DNA of 64,000 nt, from NCBI RefSeq assembly GCF_907165205.1, contig NC_058191.1:42626943-42690942 (forward strand), written 5' to 3'. Position 1 is the stretch's first letter. Every line of letters begins with the position of its first letter. Positions 23,993-35,932 of this stretch are shown piece after piece. Position numbers and translations under genes: made by a program. Source of the DNA: Coccinella septempunctata (Eukaryota > Arthropoda > Insecta > Coleoptera > Coccinellidae). A model generated the notes under the pieces. That model did not search any database, was not told the origin of the DNA, and saw only the letters and a list, made by a program, of their open reading frames with translations.

Positions 23993-24854
23993 CAGTAATT
24001 TATTTGAAGATTTTATGGGAAAAATTCCGTAATATTTCGTTATTTTCTAGAAACCTCACAGAACTCAGTGTGAAAAATAACTCATACATACGAAAATGAA
24101 GGATGAAGAGATTATTAAATACAGCAAGCAACGCTACATAGTAGCGTGGAGTAACTCTCCATTATTGCAATAATTTAGTGAAAATTTGTTGAGTTAATGA
24201 TTTTTTTTTTTTCTATTTTTAGAGGAAAAAACGTTCATTATAACCCACAAACAGGGTTGAAAAAACAGGAAACTCTCTCTAGAAATGGATAGAACCGCCC
24301 AGAAAAAGATTGAATCAACTAAAACGTATCCCATCATTTCCAACATTTGATTCCATTCTACATTTCCCAGCGGTATCCTCCTAGAACTTTTCCTATCTCC
24401 TAGACGGTAAAAATGAGTCCGAGAAAGAATAATGTTAATAGGGGAATTAAGTTCGGAGATGAGTTTGATAATTCATTCGAAATTCGCAATCTCGCGAGGC
24501 TTAGGCTGCGCGTTACTCCACTCTTATTTTTGCATTCGCCAGACATGCTTGATGCGGACGAAGAAAAAACATGGGGGATTGCGTCCTTTGGTTTTACGTG
24601 AAGCTTTTCAACGCTTGAATTTTTAATACATCCCGCAGGGACAGTTGTTCGAATCGTCTGCTGTTGAAAAACGAGATAAGCGGAAGCGAAATTCAGTCGG
24701 AAAAACATGACGATTGCCTTCATGGTAGAAGAGAATATTAGCTTTAATGTACGGTTTATTGTTGTAGCTGGCTGTTTTGCTGTTCTTTGCATTGTACATA
24801 GTTTTTCATTTTTGGGTCCTTGATATTCAATCTTTTACTGAGTGTAATGAAAAG
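23993..24854. other. Non-coding stretch, no gene supported
   Basis: A 130-codon minus-strand frame (24400-24792) has a hydrophobic C-terminal end but no motif I recognise, and it overlaps plus-strand frames of similar quality. A poly-T run lies at about 24201-24212. I do not call a gene. Confidence 0.35.
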
Positions 24855-25125
24855 TAGCGCCAGTGCACCTAGATGGATGAAATTCTCAGATTTATTACTA
24901 GAAGAGTCGCTCTTTCAGAATATGTAACACATTTCCATCTACGGTTACTTTTATTGAGAGATAAACTACTCGAAAGCTAACCTTCGAAAAATCCTGAAAA
25001 AGATGTGTTCAGTTAAAAATTCGTCAAGACCGAACGGTTGTGCCGAGATGGATGAAATTCTCAGATTTATTACTAAAAGAGTTGCTCTTTCAGAATATGT
25101 ATCACATTTCCATCTATGGTGGAAT
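24855..25125 (+). repeat. R4 satellite-like fragment, about 1.5 units
   Basis: It contains CACCTAGATGGATGAAATTC, the TTTATTACTAGAAGAGT core, the CATCTACGGTTACTTTTATT segment, and a second unit start at GACCGAACGGTTGTGCC near 25028. It is close in sequence to the 61.5-63.6 kb array and in the same orientation. Confidence 0.85.
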
Positions 25126-26659
25126 TTAGTCTGAGAATGGTAATGAATTTAATGTGGAAAGAATTTTGTTTGTGATGTACCAAATTTTTTCTACATTAAA
25201 TTCATCCTCGGGATCTCAGGGACACTTCCACAAAATTCCAGCTTCCTAAAGTAATAAATGTCAGTTCCGTGCCTATTTCATTGTATACAGGTTTTCGACA
25301 ATTTTTTGTATACAGGTTTTCGACAATTTTTTGTGGAAAATCACAATATTTCCGAAAGTATCAGGAACAGGGATAGGAAACTACAAGTCAAAAATACTCA
25401 GAGGGGTATAGAGAAACGAAAAAAGTTTTAATAAATTGGGTGTCCCATTTGAAGTTTGCAGTATTCTTTCATATGAGCGGAAACGTAGCAACATTGAAAA
25501 TATTCTAGTGAGATAGATCAGAATCTCAACCTCAGTACCCAAATTTTCAGGACAATCCTATGATCCGTTCTTCGTAAACGTCTTAGAGGCCACCCACCTT
25601 GGGGAACAGTGTCCGCAAGAAAGAAATATCGACAGATATTTCCACAAACAGATATCAGATATGAAACACACAAGGATCATTGCTATAGTGTGGTTCTTTG
25701 GTTATTTGCAGTCTCACACTCGTGAAACTTTTCATCGACATTCAGGTGATCCGAGAAGGAAATAAGTAATCCTTCATATTCTGTGCGTCATGAGCCATCC
25801 ATCTCTCCCCATCTCAGGCTGGATTTTCACCTCATATCCAGCAATTTCCGAAATCGGTTACGCCCACCTCATTCGGAAGATATCCCTTGGAAAGAAAACG
25901 GTGTTGGATAGAACGACGAAGGCTATCGAAGCCGAAATTAAATAGAATTAATAGAATCTGATGGGAAACGACATTCGATGAAATCTAGTGTGGCCACGCG
26001 AGAATGTAATCTCATAACTTACGCGGGCTACGTGACAAGCCCGGGTTTCCCTCGGAAAAGGGGTCTTCCGTACGAAAATGGCGATCCCGGTTTGCCAGGG
26101 TGAAATCCAAGAGGTCTTAGGGGAAAATTAACAACGAATTGTTGCTACTTGAAAAAACTCAACTAGCACCTAGATTATACATGAAAAATTGTTCATTTAA
26201 AACGAAATTTGACGTGTTCCAGTCAAGAATATCATAAATACCGATGGTAGGAATATTGTGCGTTACTTTCCACACACCATAATGTTTCAGTCGTCTGCTG
26301 AAAGGTTCAGTGAATCGTACAAGAGCGTCTTTCTATAATCCCAATCAAAGTCCGAGCCTGACGAAAAGTCCGGCAAGCTTTCTCGGCTCTTTCGGATCTC
26401 GCACCCTTCGGCCATTGGGGGAGATAATCGCGTTTGCTTTAAAATGTGCCGACCCCGTGTGTCCACTCTGATTATCTATTGTGTCGGTTCTGGTTGCGGC
26501 GAAAGGGGAAATGGAATGGTCTGTCTGCCTCTTTTTCTCTTCTTCTCGATCTTACGCTTTTCCCGCAAGCTGGATTTCCTCAACGAGTGACGATCGTGGA
26601 AATTCGTTCGTTACATATTCTGAAAAAGCAACTTTTTCAGAATATAATCTAGCGAAAAT
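25126..26659. other. Non-coding stretch with a 25-bp tandem duplication and a short hairpin
   Basis: TATACAGGTTTTCGACAATT plus TTTTG is present twice in tandem at 25284-25308 and 25309-25333, identical. At 26618-26642 TTCTGAAAAAG and CTTTTTCAGAA form an 11-bp inverted pair around CAA, next to an R4-like TTACATATTCTG. CpG rises at 25980-26100. No gene is seen. Confidence 0.45.
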
Positions 26660-28095
26660 TTAGTTCAAAGAGGTATGTTCTTGAATTGCTGGTATTTTTT
26701 TGGTACGTTATGGTCATGACATCTTGTGTTCGAGGAAGATTCATCAAATAAATGAAAAACTATATTCCGAAATTTATTTCATTCGATAAAACCGTTTGTC
26801 AGAACTGAAAAAAACATTTTTTATGGTTTTTCCAACAGCCTGTATCTTTTAAATCGAGCCAACTCGGAAAAAATGGTGAAGGAAAAAATTTCGAATTTTT
26901 GATCTACCATAACTTGAAAACTAATCCTCTCAGCAAAATTTTGTTCGCTTATTCGTAATCTACGCCCTCGATTCAGTAAATACCCAAATTTTGATGGAAA
27001 TCGGGGAGATCGAAAATTTTTCAAATTTTCCATACATATGTATGGAAAAATAGCGATTTTGAAAAAAAAATCGATCGAAACCAAATTTATACTGTCGACT
27101 AATTCGAGGGCGTAGATAACGAATATGCAAACAGATATTTTTGAAAAACATCATTTTTCAAGTCATGGTCAATGGAAAATTCGAAACTTTGGACCTTTGC
27201 GGAAAAAATCATAAAATCTGAATCGTTCGTGGTAGATGAATGAAAGTTGAATTTTTCCATTGGCAAAGGATCAGTCAATCTCCGAAAAAATCAGGATATG
27301 TCCAGTGCCTATAATCCGGATGCTACAGGTCCTCAAAGTTGTACAATTTTTTCTGAATTTTCCACTGAAAGTGATTTATTTCCCAAAATACTGATTCTAG
27401 AGAAATTCTGTTTGCATATTCGTAATCTACGCCCTCGATTTAGTAAATACCCCAATTTTGGTGGAAATCAGGAAGATCGAAAAAAATTTCAAATTTTCCA
27501 TACATAATGGCGATTTTAAATAACAAAATTTTTGGTCTCCGATCGAAACCAAATTTATACTGTCGACTAATTCGAGGGCGTAGATAACGAATATGCAAAC
27601 AGATATTTTTGGAAAAAAAATATTTTTCAAGTTATGGACAATGGAAAATCCAAAATTTTGGACCTTCGCGTAAAAAATCATAAAAACCAAACTGTTCACG
27701 GTAGGTGAATGAAAAGTGGATTTTTCTGTTCGCAAAGGATCAATCTATCCCAAAAATAAATCAGCATATGTCTGATGCCTTTTTTATGGCTGCTACAGCT
27801 CCTCAAACTTTCAGTTTCAGAAGTTTTCCACTAAAAGTGATTTATTTCCCAAAATACTGATCCTAGAAAAAATCTATTGCATATTCGTGATCAACGACAT
27901 CGAATTAGTCGTTAAAATGACCCGTGTCGATATAGCGAAATGAATAATTTTTTGTTGAAAATATTTCAGTGGAAAAAACAACTTTGTTTGAAAAATCCAT
28001 CTTTTTATCAGGGCCGAATCGGAAAAATGTTTCTTTTGACCTCAAGAATCTACTGTTAAAATAGTTGTACGAGTCAAAGACTCACCCTGTATACA
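26660..28095 (-). repeat. R1 MITE interrupted by a 466-bp tandem repeat (R6)
   Basis: 26660-26885 is R1 interior and terminal repeat in reverse orientation (matches 43600-43810), and 27990-28095 is its right end, finishing GAGTCAAAGACTCACCCTGT. Between them (about 26886-27985) lies R6, where CGTAATCTACGCCCTCGATT occurs at 26954 and 27421, with a third, decayed CGTGATCAACG at 27886 (spacing 467 and 465). Each unit holds the inverse of that string about 140 bp downstream, so each can fold on itself. The first unit also has a perfect 24-bp palindrome at 27026-27049. Confidence 0.75.
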
Positions 28096-29084
28096 CCCTT
28101 GTATTATAATTCCATTTTCTGGAAAAAGATGTATCCATTGAACCATTTCTAATCTGCAAAAAGCAAGCAATTTAAAGCAAACTACATTCTCCGAACGTCA
28201 GCCCTGAGTGTTCTGAAATTTCCAATGTTTCAATCAAATATCCATCATCCGTTATCTCACAGTCCCCTTCGGATGTTATCCCATCTAATCTATATCGAAA
28301 CTCCGCTTGGCAAGTTTCGATAAGCTGACGTAATTTTAATTAACGTTCACGACTGAATGGAGTTTTGTATTCTCTAACTCCGCTACGGGCATCGCACTCC
28401 CTCGTAATTCTATTATGGTCTTTGCGAGCGAGATCCAACCCTGCATCCGCAAGGTCCGTTCCAAAGTCTCGAATATGCTTTCACGAGTTAATTCTGGAGC
28501 GAGTTAAATATTTGAAGGAGTTTATATCAACTTTCGTTTCGTTATGAAAGGAGTTTCATGTCTGAAATTTTACTCGGGGTAATTGTTGGTGAATGAAATG
28601 TAAATTTACTCGTCAAACCATCTACGGGGTTAGCCAGTCTCGATATTTATCGGGGTATGAAATATTTCGTGGGTCGCAGCGGAACGAAGTTTTCATGGAG
28701 GGTTGTTTGAGGAGGAGGGAGGTTGAGGTATTAAACTTTACTGCCATGAAGGTTTGTGTGTGTGATGCATACAAGACATGTCGTTTCTTGACTGTTATAA
28801 CTTTCCTCGAAGATTCATCGGCAGGTTTCTGTTTGAGGATGATTATACAGGGTGTCTATTTTTCTTTTACCATTTATCGAGTTTCAAATTGATTAGGTAG
28901 GTAACAAGTTGAGACCATATGTACAGGGTGGGCAAAATTCGATTGGATTGAATAGCAGCGCTGTAACCGTAAAAGGGCTTTGACAAAAACCGCATCCCCT
29001 ATCTTCTTTTGCTTTCAAGATATAAGTGAAAACGCATTTTTAGCCACTTCGAATTGGTGCCTCTATTTCGTAAGGTTTCAATGA
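28096..29084. other. Non-coding stretch, no gene supported
   Basis: A 99-codon frame (28593-28892) shows no family resemblance. TACAGGGTGTCTA near 28848 and TACAGGGTGGGCA near 28920 look like two more ends of the TACAGGGTG class, 72 bp apart in the same orientation. Confidence 0.4.
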
Positions 29085-30015
29085 TAGAGTCATTCGGGGT
29101 AACTGAGCGCAGTGGGTAAGTGTGCGCAGTGCGTATATCTCGACTATGCAATGTATGAAAGAGGGGTTCATTTGGGTGAAGCAAGGGCGCAGAATCGCCA
29201 TATTAGTTTTTCATTGGAGTGCGCCGTGCCATGTTTCTTTAACTTTTTATTTGCAATCAATCAAATTCACTAGTTTTCTTGTTAATTTTTAGCATCTCTG
29301 CACATTCTGCCAGGTCCAAGTTCCGAGTCCCTCAGTGTTAAACAATATTTTATTCGATCATGGGCATATTAATCTAAATATATAGTAAGAAATTTTAGGT
29401 TCACTTAGCTGCTCAACTCTATAAGAACGTCAATTCAAATTTTGGCTTACTGGGGAAAGTGTGCGCGGGTAAGTGTGCGCATAGATTCATTATATGGGCA
29501 TTAGTTCCGTGAGGAATAAATTATGATATTGTTGATTTTCTTGGTTAAGACTCCATCAATATTGTCCTATTTGTTCAGAAAAATATAAAGAGCCACCAAC
29601 AGGGGAATGTATCAAGTGTTGTGTTCACCAAGAATTGTGGCACGAACAATAATGCACTGCTTGAAAAAAGGCGCTTCTGTATTGACAATAAAAAGCATTT
29701 CTCTAATATTGTAACATTTTGATGACATTATTTTGTAATTTGTTTTGATTGTGTGGTTCACTAAGCACTGCGTTCACTTACCCCGTGAGGGTGCGAACAC
29801 TTACCCGCAATACGGGGCATGTGAACGCACTCCGACTTTCTCTATTAAATTCTTTTTTGCGGAAAGAAAACGTTTTTGTTTGTTTGCTTTTTGATGTTTT
29901 CTTATAGATTAGATTCTCTATCTTATGAATATGTTTAAATTTTCCTAGCTTCAACATTTGAACCAGGGTATGGCTTGAAAGGCAAAAGTGCGCACAGTTG
30001 CCCCGAATGACTCTA
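29085..30015. mobile_element. 0.93-kb inverted-repeat element with TA duplication and GGGTAAGTGTGCGC motifs
   Basis: The left end, GAGTCATTCGGGGTAACTG from 29087, is matched by the inverse CAGTTGCCCCGAATGACTC ending at 30013, with one mismatch and TA at both outer edges. Inside, GGGTAAGTGTGCGC-like motifs recur near both ends: near 29116 and 29470 in one orientation, and at 29773-29826 as CACTTACCCCG and ACACTTACCCGC in the other. There is no transposase frame. TA duplication suggests mobilisation by a Tc1/mariner-type enzyme (inference). The subterminal repeats are probably binding sites. Confidence 0.8.
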
Positions 30016-30017
30016 TC

Positions 30018-30807
30018 GAAAAAGGAATGTAACATTCTAGAGACGCTTTTTCATGTAGAATGCAGTGGCTTAGTCAAAGATTTTTTTCAGTCATTTCAGT
30101 AATGTAATATCTAACTTTTTTTTATAAACTCTAAGATTTTATTATATATTGCAGTTTTATATATTTTTCTGATTCAGAATATATAATATACGTCGTGCCT
30201 CCTCCAATAAAAAGAACTCAAAAACTAGTTCGGTCAGTTGGCAGGTCATTTTCATTGATAATATGATGATGCTTGAAGGATTTTATGCTTCTATGTTGTG
30301 TCTGGTTATGAGAGACTAAAGGTTACTCTCATTCCAATATGGAATGCATCACTCTCAGAAAAGAAACACTTATTTCTATAGCATTTTCTCTGATTCGACC
30401 CTGATAAAGAGACTTACAGCGGGTTTCATAAAACTTTGATTGTCCGATCAACGATTCGACAGATACTTGATTTCTGAAATGAAATCACTGAAACTTTTTC
30501 ATTTTCGACTATTTTGAAGAAGTAGCAAGTTGAGACTAATGGAATGGACATATAAACATCATCATTTGATGCGGGAATGATGTTCTGAATGATCCTGACT
30601 CAATTATCAATCAAGCGTTGATGCCCCGATCAAGCTTTTTGAAACTCGGGAAAGCCATTTTAATCTCTTCATGAACTTTTTAGGGTTTTCACTCCCAATC
30701 TCTGAAACAAAATCAATTAAAAATGAAATCAACGATTTGCTCCTGTCAGAATAACTAGATAAATCTGTGACACTACACATATGTGGATCTTTTAAACAGA
30801 GGTGTAT
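30018..30807. other. AT-rich non-coding stretch, no gene seen
   Basis: No recognisable gene, RNA or shared repeat. Confidence 0.4.
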
Positions 30808-31276
30808 TCAGCCAAGGTACCCAATTTCTTAAATTTCACAGATCCTTTTTTATTTTTGAACATCAAATTAATCGGAAACAGCGCATTATACGAGAAAATA
30901 TGGGGAATACTTTTATTTTACAAAACATTCGAATATTCATTAGATAGCGTCCAACTTAGTTTCAAGAGTTGGGTTTATCGAATTTTGGTAGTTTTATGGT
31001 ACGTAATGGTCATAATGAGAAAACTAGTAGACGTGGGTGATTCGATAAAGATTCATCAAATAAATGAAAAACTATATTCCGAAATTCATTTCATTCGATA
31101 AAACCGTTTGTGAGATAGAACTAAAAATAATATTTTTTGATGATTTTTCAAAAGCCTGCATCTTTTTATCAGGCCCGATTCGGAAAAAATGGTATTGGGA
31201 AAAAGTGTTTCTTTTGACCTCAATAATCTACTGTTAAAATATTTGTACGAGTCAAAGACGCAGCCTGTAGATGACA
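30808..31276 (-). repeat. R1 MITE, left part truncated
   Basis: Reverse-oriented match to 43540-43990: the GTACCCAATTTCTTAAATTT segment, ATGGTACGTAATGGTCATAA, ATAAATGAAAAACTATATTC, then the terminal repeat ending GTACGAGTCAAAGACGCAGC. A 99-codon frame here (30802-31101) is a by-product of the repeat. Confidence 0.8.
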
Positions 31277-32339
31277 AGGTTCCACCACCGCCTTCTTAAA
31301 CTACTATAGACCTCTGTGGTTCCAGAGATGGCCCACTTGTTATCCGTCTATAGCACGACAGGTGGCGCAGTCACCTGCATAAGCCTCGATAGGACCTCTC
31401 CGGTTGTACTATATGGGACGTCCCAAAATTGCTTCGGCAATTGTGTGTAGTAGGAATTGGCTGACTGGTTGACTGATAATAAGCCAGTTCTGGGATGAAA
31501 CTCATTGATCCTTCAGGTGCAAGTAATTCCCAAAATGGCGCAAATTCGCCCAGATCCGTACTTCACACGACGGTTTCCAAGAAACGTAACGGGACGTAAT
31601 TCTTTGCGTCTTTGCCAGATCGATATGAAAGTCCTTCACTGAGGGATAACCGTTACTTAAACCGCATCAATTCATACAGCAATAGCGGGTGGATATATAT
31701 CCGCAATTTCCTTCCGTTCCATCTCGGGGGAAACACAACAAATATCCTTTCACCCCGTTATTTAAACGAATAAACCACAGATGGCCACCGTCTGGGGGTA
31801 TATATACGAGCTGCTCTAATCTGAGAACGCATTATGGCGAACGATATTTCCTCCTATTGCTGCGCGTAATGGGTGACGGGCCGGGAAAAAATAGGAAGAG
31901 CGGGCCTCGATATATACGGATCTGGCTAATTGAAAAGAGACCTGCCCTCCCCCAGACCGCTGATGGTCTTGGCGAGGGCAATTAGGGACGTCGAAGCAAC
32001 AGCGTTTTTTTTTTCGGAGGTGTGCGCGGTGGAGATAAGAGGCGATCTCGTTATGGAGTGCGATAAGTATGATTGAGGAGGAGATAGAGTGGATGTGTCT
32101 GTTGTTCTGAATTCCGACAGATCTGATTAAATCCGAAAGATGATAGAGGGGAGAGGAAAAATTTCTGTCGATGGGAACTTTGAGAGGGGAGTTTGGGAGT
32201 TCCGAACAAGGAACGGAGAATATTTTGGTGTTTTAATAAGAGTTTTACTCGAAAATTCATCTTAATCTGTTGAAAATATCTTTATCTATCTCGTGATAAT
32301 TGGGAAAGCTTAGTGAAATTTTCTTAATTTGCATCCTTC
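31277..32339. other. Non-coding stretch with a CpG-richer island
   Basis: 31680-31990 is CpG-richer and appears single-copy, with TAATTG-type homeodomain-like cores (31928, about 31980). A 98-codon frame there (31689-31985) has no family signature. Candidate host regulatory DNA by composition only. Confidence 0.3.
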
Positions 32340-33209
32340 GAGCAAATCTTCGATTGCAAGCTTCAAAAGAGGTAAATTTTCCATTGCAGATGATGCGTTC
32401 ATCATATAGTTCACGTCAATTTGGACATGAGAAAAATTGCTGCAATAAGGATCCCCAAATGTTTGAACGTTGACCAAAAGCGTGCAAGGGTAGAAGCATC
32501 GCGTTCAATCTGTGCTCGATTTGAAAACGATGTAGACTTCTTAAACCGAATTGTTATTATGGATGAGACTTGGGTACATTTCTACGATCCAGAAACAAAG
32601 CAACAATCGATGGAATGGCGACACTCTGGTTCTCCAAGACCTAAGAAGTTTCGTGTCCAAAAATCTGCTGGAAAAGTTCTTGCTTCAGTTGTTTGGGATT
32701 GCCATGGAGTAATCATGATTAATTTTTTGGATAAGGGTAGAACAATAGCCGGAGATTACTATTCGACATTACTGACGACTCTACGGGAAAAAATTAGAGA
32801 GAAAAGACGCGGAAAGCTATCCAAAGGTGTTTTGTTTTTGCAGGACAACACCACTGCACAAAAATCTCATGTTGCCATGCAAAAAATTCGTGATTTAGGG
32901 TTTGAATTACTAGAACACCCCCTTTATTCACCAGATTTGGCTCCATGCGACTATCATCTCTTTCCTCAACAGAAAAAAAGTTTTAAAGTTCGTAAATTTT
33001 CTTCCAACGAGGAGGTAATGAAAGCTGTGGAGGTCTGGTTTGGCAGAGCAAGAAGAAACTTTTTTTTTCAAAAGATCTAGAGACGTTGCAGGTTCGCTGT
33101 AAAAATTGTATCCAATTAAGAGGAGAATATGTTGAGTGATAAAATACTTTGACATTGAAATTTTGTTTGCTTCTATAGTAGGATAAGAATTTTTCAATAT
33201 ATCCTCGTA
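32340..33209 (+). mobile_element. mariner copy D, 5' end missing, rearranged junction
   Basis: The 3' family end is intact (ATATATCCTCGTA ending at 33209), but the 5' terminal repeat is absent. Forward mariner sequence starts at GATTGCAAGCTTCAAAAG (32352). Immediately before it, GAGCAAATCTTCG (32340-32352) matches the opposite strand of another part of the same element (as at 34768-34780). About 170 bp of the helix-turn-helix region are also deleted after CCATTGCAGATGATG. Confidence 0.85.
32354..33139 (+). pseudogene. mariner transposase relic (copy D), catalytic triad kept
   Basis: The open frame from 32421 gives 219 residues: MDMRKIAAIRIPKCLNVDQK, then MDETWVHF (first Asp), FLQDNTTA (second Asp) and DLAPCDYHLF (third Asp, DD34D spacing kept). 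It is the only copy with all three acidic residues in one open frame. The N-terminal DNA-binding part is missing, and a frameshift near 33047 (VWFGRARRNFFFQKI) replaces the normal C-terminal end. An internal ATG in mid-domain is not a natural start. Inactive. Confidence 0.9.
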
Positions 33210-33848
33210 CATATAAATTCCGATGATATTTACACAAAATTCATTCAGAAAATCATTTCTGATTTCCAGTTCAACTTGGACAAGTTTTCTTAGCATCAAT
33301 GTTGCAATTTTAGCCATTGTATATAATGGAGAAGGCAAGATATCATAGTTGTTGAAGTTGAACTTAAAATAACATTTTTTTATGGTTTTCCAACAGCCAG
33401 TATCTTTCAAACTCAGCTGATTTGGAAAAAATGTAAGGGAAAAAAGTGTCTTTTAACCTTAGAACAGCCTGCAAGCCGGAGTAGAAGGAAAAATATTCAA
33501 TTTCGTCATTCGCTCTCCACATTCCAACCATATTTTTCAGAACTGCAGAATTAAACATTATTTTCCCGCGGTGCTGAATGCCGGACTCCGGCTCACATTG
33601 AAATTCATCCTTCCGTTGGACCGAGAATTATCGGATGAATTAGTATCATCCGAATGGTCAGAATGAGTATAAATTTGTCTGAACCACCACCGTCCGATGC
33701 ATTCTAGTGCACATTCGGAACATACACAGTCGCATAAAATTCAGAGAGACCGATATTCTGCCGCAAAATACTGCGAGCTGCGACTGCATATTTTATGCGC
33801 TTTGCATAAGCCAGTGGCGTCCCTATTTCAAAATTGTATCCGGTTAAC
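33210..33848. repeat. R1 fragment and unassigned DNA between mariners D and E
   Basis: 33374-33462 matches the R1 terminal repeat (TTTTTTATGGTTTTCCAACA, then GGAAAAAATGTAAGGGAAAA). The rest has no recognisable feature. Confidence 0.55.
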
Positions 33849-34872
33849 ATCGAACCTGCAACGTCTCTAGACCTTTCAAAAAAAATGTTTCTTCTTGCTC
33901 TGCAAACCAGACCTCCACAGCTTTTATTACCTCCTCGTTGGAAGAAAATTTACGACCTTTTAAACTTTTTTTCAGTTGAGGAAAGGGATGATCGTCAGAT
34001 GGAGCCAAATCTGGTGGATAAGGATGGGTGTTTTAGTAATTCAAACCCTAAATCACAAATTTTTTGCATGGCAACATAAGATTTGTGTGCAGGAGCGTTG
34101 TCCTGCTAAAACAAAACACTTTGGATAGCTTTCCGCGTCTTTTCTCTTCAATTTTTTTCTGTAGAGTCGTCAGTAATGTCGAATAGCAATCTTCGGTTAT
34201 TGTTCTACCCTTATCCAAAAAATCAATCATGATTACTCCATGGCAATCCCAAAAAACTGAAGCAAGAACTTTTCCAGCAGATTTCTGGACACGAAACTTC
34301 TTAGGTCTTGGAGAACCAGAGTGTCGCCATTCCATCGATTGTTGCTTTGTTTCTGGATCGTAGAAATGTACCCAAGTGTCATCCATAGTAACAATTGGGT
34401 TTAAGAAGTTTACATCGTTTTCAAATCGAGCACAGATCGAACGCGATGCTTCTACCCTTGCACGCTTTTGGTCAGCATTCAAACATTTGGGGATCCATTT
34501 TGCAGCAATTTTTATCGTGTACAAATTGACGTGAACTATATGATGAACGCGTTTGTATGAAATAATCAGTGCTTCAGATATCCATTTCAGCCCAATTCGA
34601 CGGTCTGATAAAATCATGTCATGAACTTCATCGATATTTTCGGGGACTGACACAGAAACTGGCCTTCTCGATCGGTCATCATCTTCAATGGAAAATTTAC
34701 CCCTTTTGAAGATTATAGTCCAATTTTTCACGGTCGCATACGAAGAACATTGATCACCAAGGGTATTGAGCAAATCTTCGTAAATCTGCTTACCTCTTAA
34801 CCCTTTCAAATACAGGTACTTGATGAGGTCTCGATACTCCAATTTTTCGATTTTCACAAAGTCAGTGGATAT
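33849..34872 (-). pseudogene. mariner transposase relic (copy E)
   Basis: The usual start codon position (34870-34872) reads ATA. The frame then runs KIEKLEYRDLIKYLYLKGLR through the helix-turn-helix region to MDDTWVHF (first Asp) and the RRGKLSK segment, where a base loss shifts the frame (KVFCFSRTT) before the second Asp. It ends at 34048; downstream coding sequence continues in another frame to 33849. Damaged start, frameshift and missing terminus make it inactive. Confidence 0.9.
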
Positions 34873-35032
34873 CTTCTTTCTTTGAATTTATTGCGTAACT
34901 CTGGTTTACTTTTTTGACCTCAAACTTCACACTGACACTTCTAATGAGTTATTGTTCGTTGCTATGGTAACGCAATATTTTTTGTGTGCATGGAACTGGT
35001 CTAGGCTAACTAGATATCAATATGTCCTAGTA
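33849..35032 (-). mobile_element. mariner copy E, 3' end missing
   Basis: The right (5') end is intact apart from one change (TCCTAGTA for TCCTCGTA), with the usual CTAGGCTAACTAGATATCAA leader. The left part stops inside the C-terminal coding region at CGAACCTGCAACG (33849), so the 3' terminal repeat is lost. It lies 640 bp from copy D in the opposite orientation. Confidence 0.9.
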
Positions 35033-35932
35033 TATTGTCCTGTTTCGATAGTCAGAAAACTTCCCATATGCCGCAGGACTTCTTTTTCAGTGCGATGAGA
35101 AAGAGAGACCTTGATTTTTCATCGACAGGCATCAACTGAATGCCCTCCGTCCGAAAAATCGGGAAAATCGAGGAAATCCACCTCCCTACGTAATCAGCAA
35201 AATGAACACCGAGGTCCCGACATCTGAGCGTTTTCCATAAAGCGTTTCATCCTCTTCCGACCGTTTTGAAATTGAAAAATTGGCCAATAACTTGTTCCCG
35301 GCAAACTTAAATTAGATTCAAACTTTTCCGGCTGCTGCCTTCTCCAGCCCGAACAGGTTAAAAGGAAAAACGGGGAAAAACTGTGGAGAGATTCGCGACG
35401 TAAAGACGGGCTGGTGGCGTACTACATTATTCAAATGGGGGCCGAGATAAGAGTGTATTGCTCGCCGCGGACTCATCTGATAAATATTGGATGAATTCTC
35501 GCCCGAAAACACCTCATGACTTTTCCCTAATAAAACTGAAAATCTGTTAGTGTGATTGGATTCTTCCCTACGAGGATTTAGGGGTTGGGATTATCCTTCG
35601 CATATACGCCAGTATCTTTCGTATGAAAACGTACCATAAGGGTTTTATTTTCTGAATATGTTATATTATACATATTTACTATTTGCTCATGTTTTTCACA
35701 AACATTAGATATGCTTCTCATGAAAATTTCTTTGTTGCAGGTCAGTTGCTGAGTGCCATAATGGTGAGAGTTATTTTGAAATAAATTTTTGTCGAAACAG
35801 ATCTAAACTTCCTCACCTATTTGTTTTTCTTTACATAACTGCCAAAGGAGAAGTCACATTTGGCTAGAGATCTCACTACTTTATAGAGAATTAATTGGAA
35901 AAGATTTTCGTGTAAGAGTCATATAACGAAAA
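35033..35932. other. Non-coding stretch, no gene seen
   Basis: No repeat or gene recognised. Confidence 0.4.

Noticed and set aside
24400..24792. 130-codon minus-strand frame with a hydrophobic C-terminal end
   Set aside because: No family resemblance, low-complexity Ser-rich composition, and competing frames on the other strand.
27026..27049. 24-bp palindrome considered as an independent binding site
   Set aside because: It is part of one R6 unit and is broken in the next, so it is reported within R6 only.
32928..33410. 160-codon minus-strand frame over mariner D, and similar antisense frames at 59376-59651 and 23133-23483
   Set aside because: They are antisense shadows of the mariner coding region that recur in each copy because the copies share sequence.
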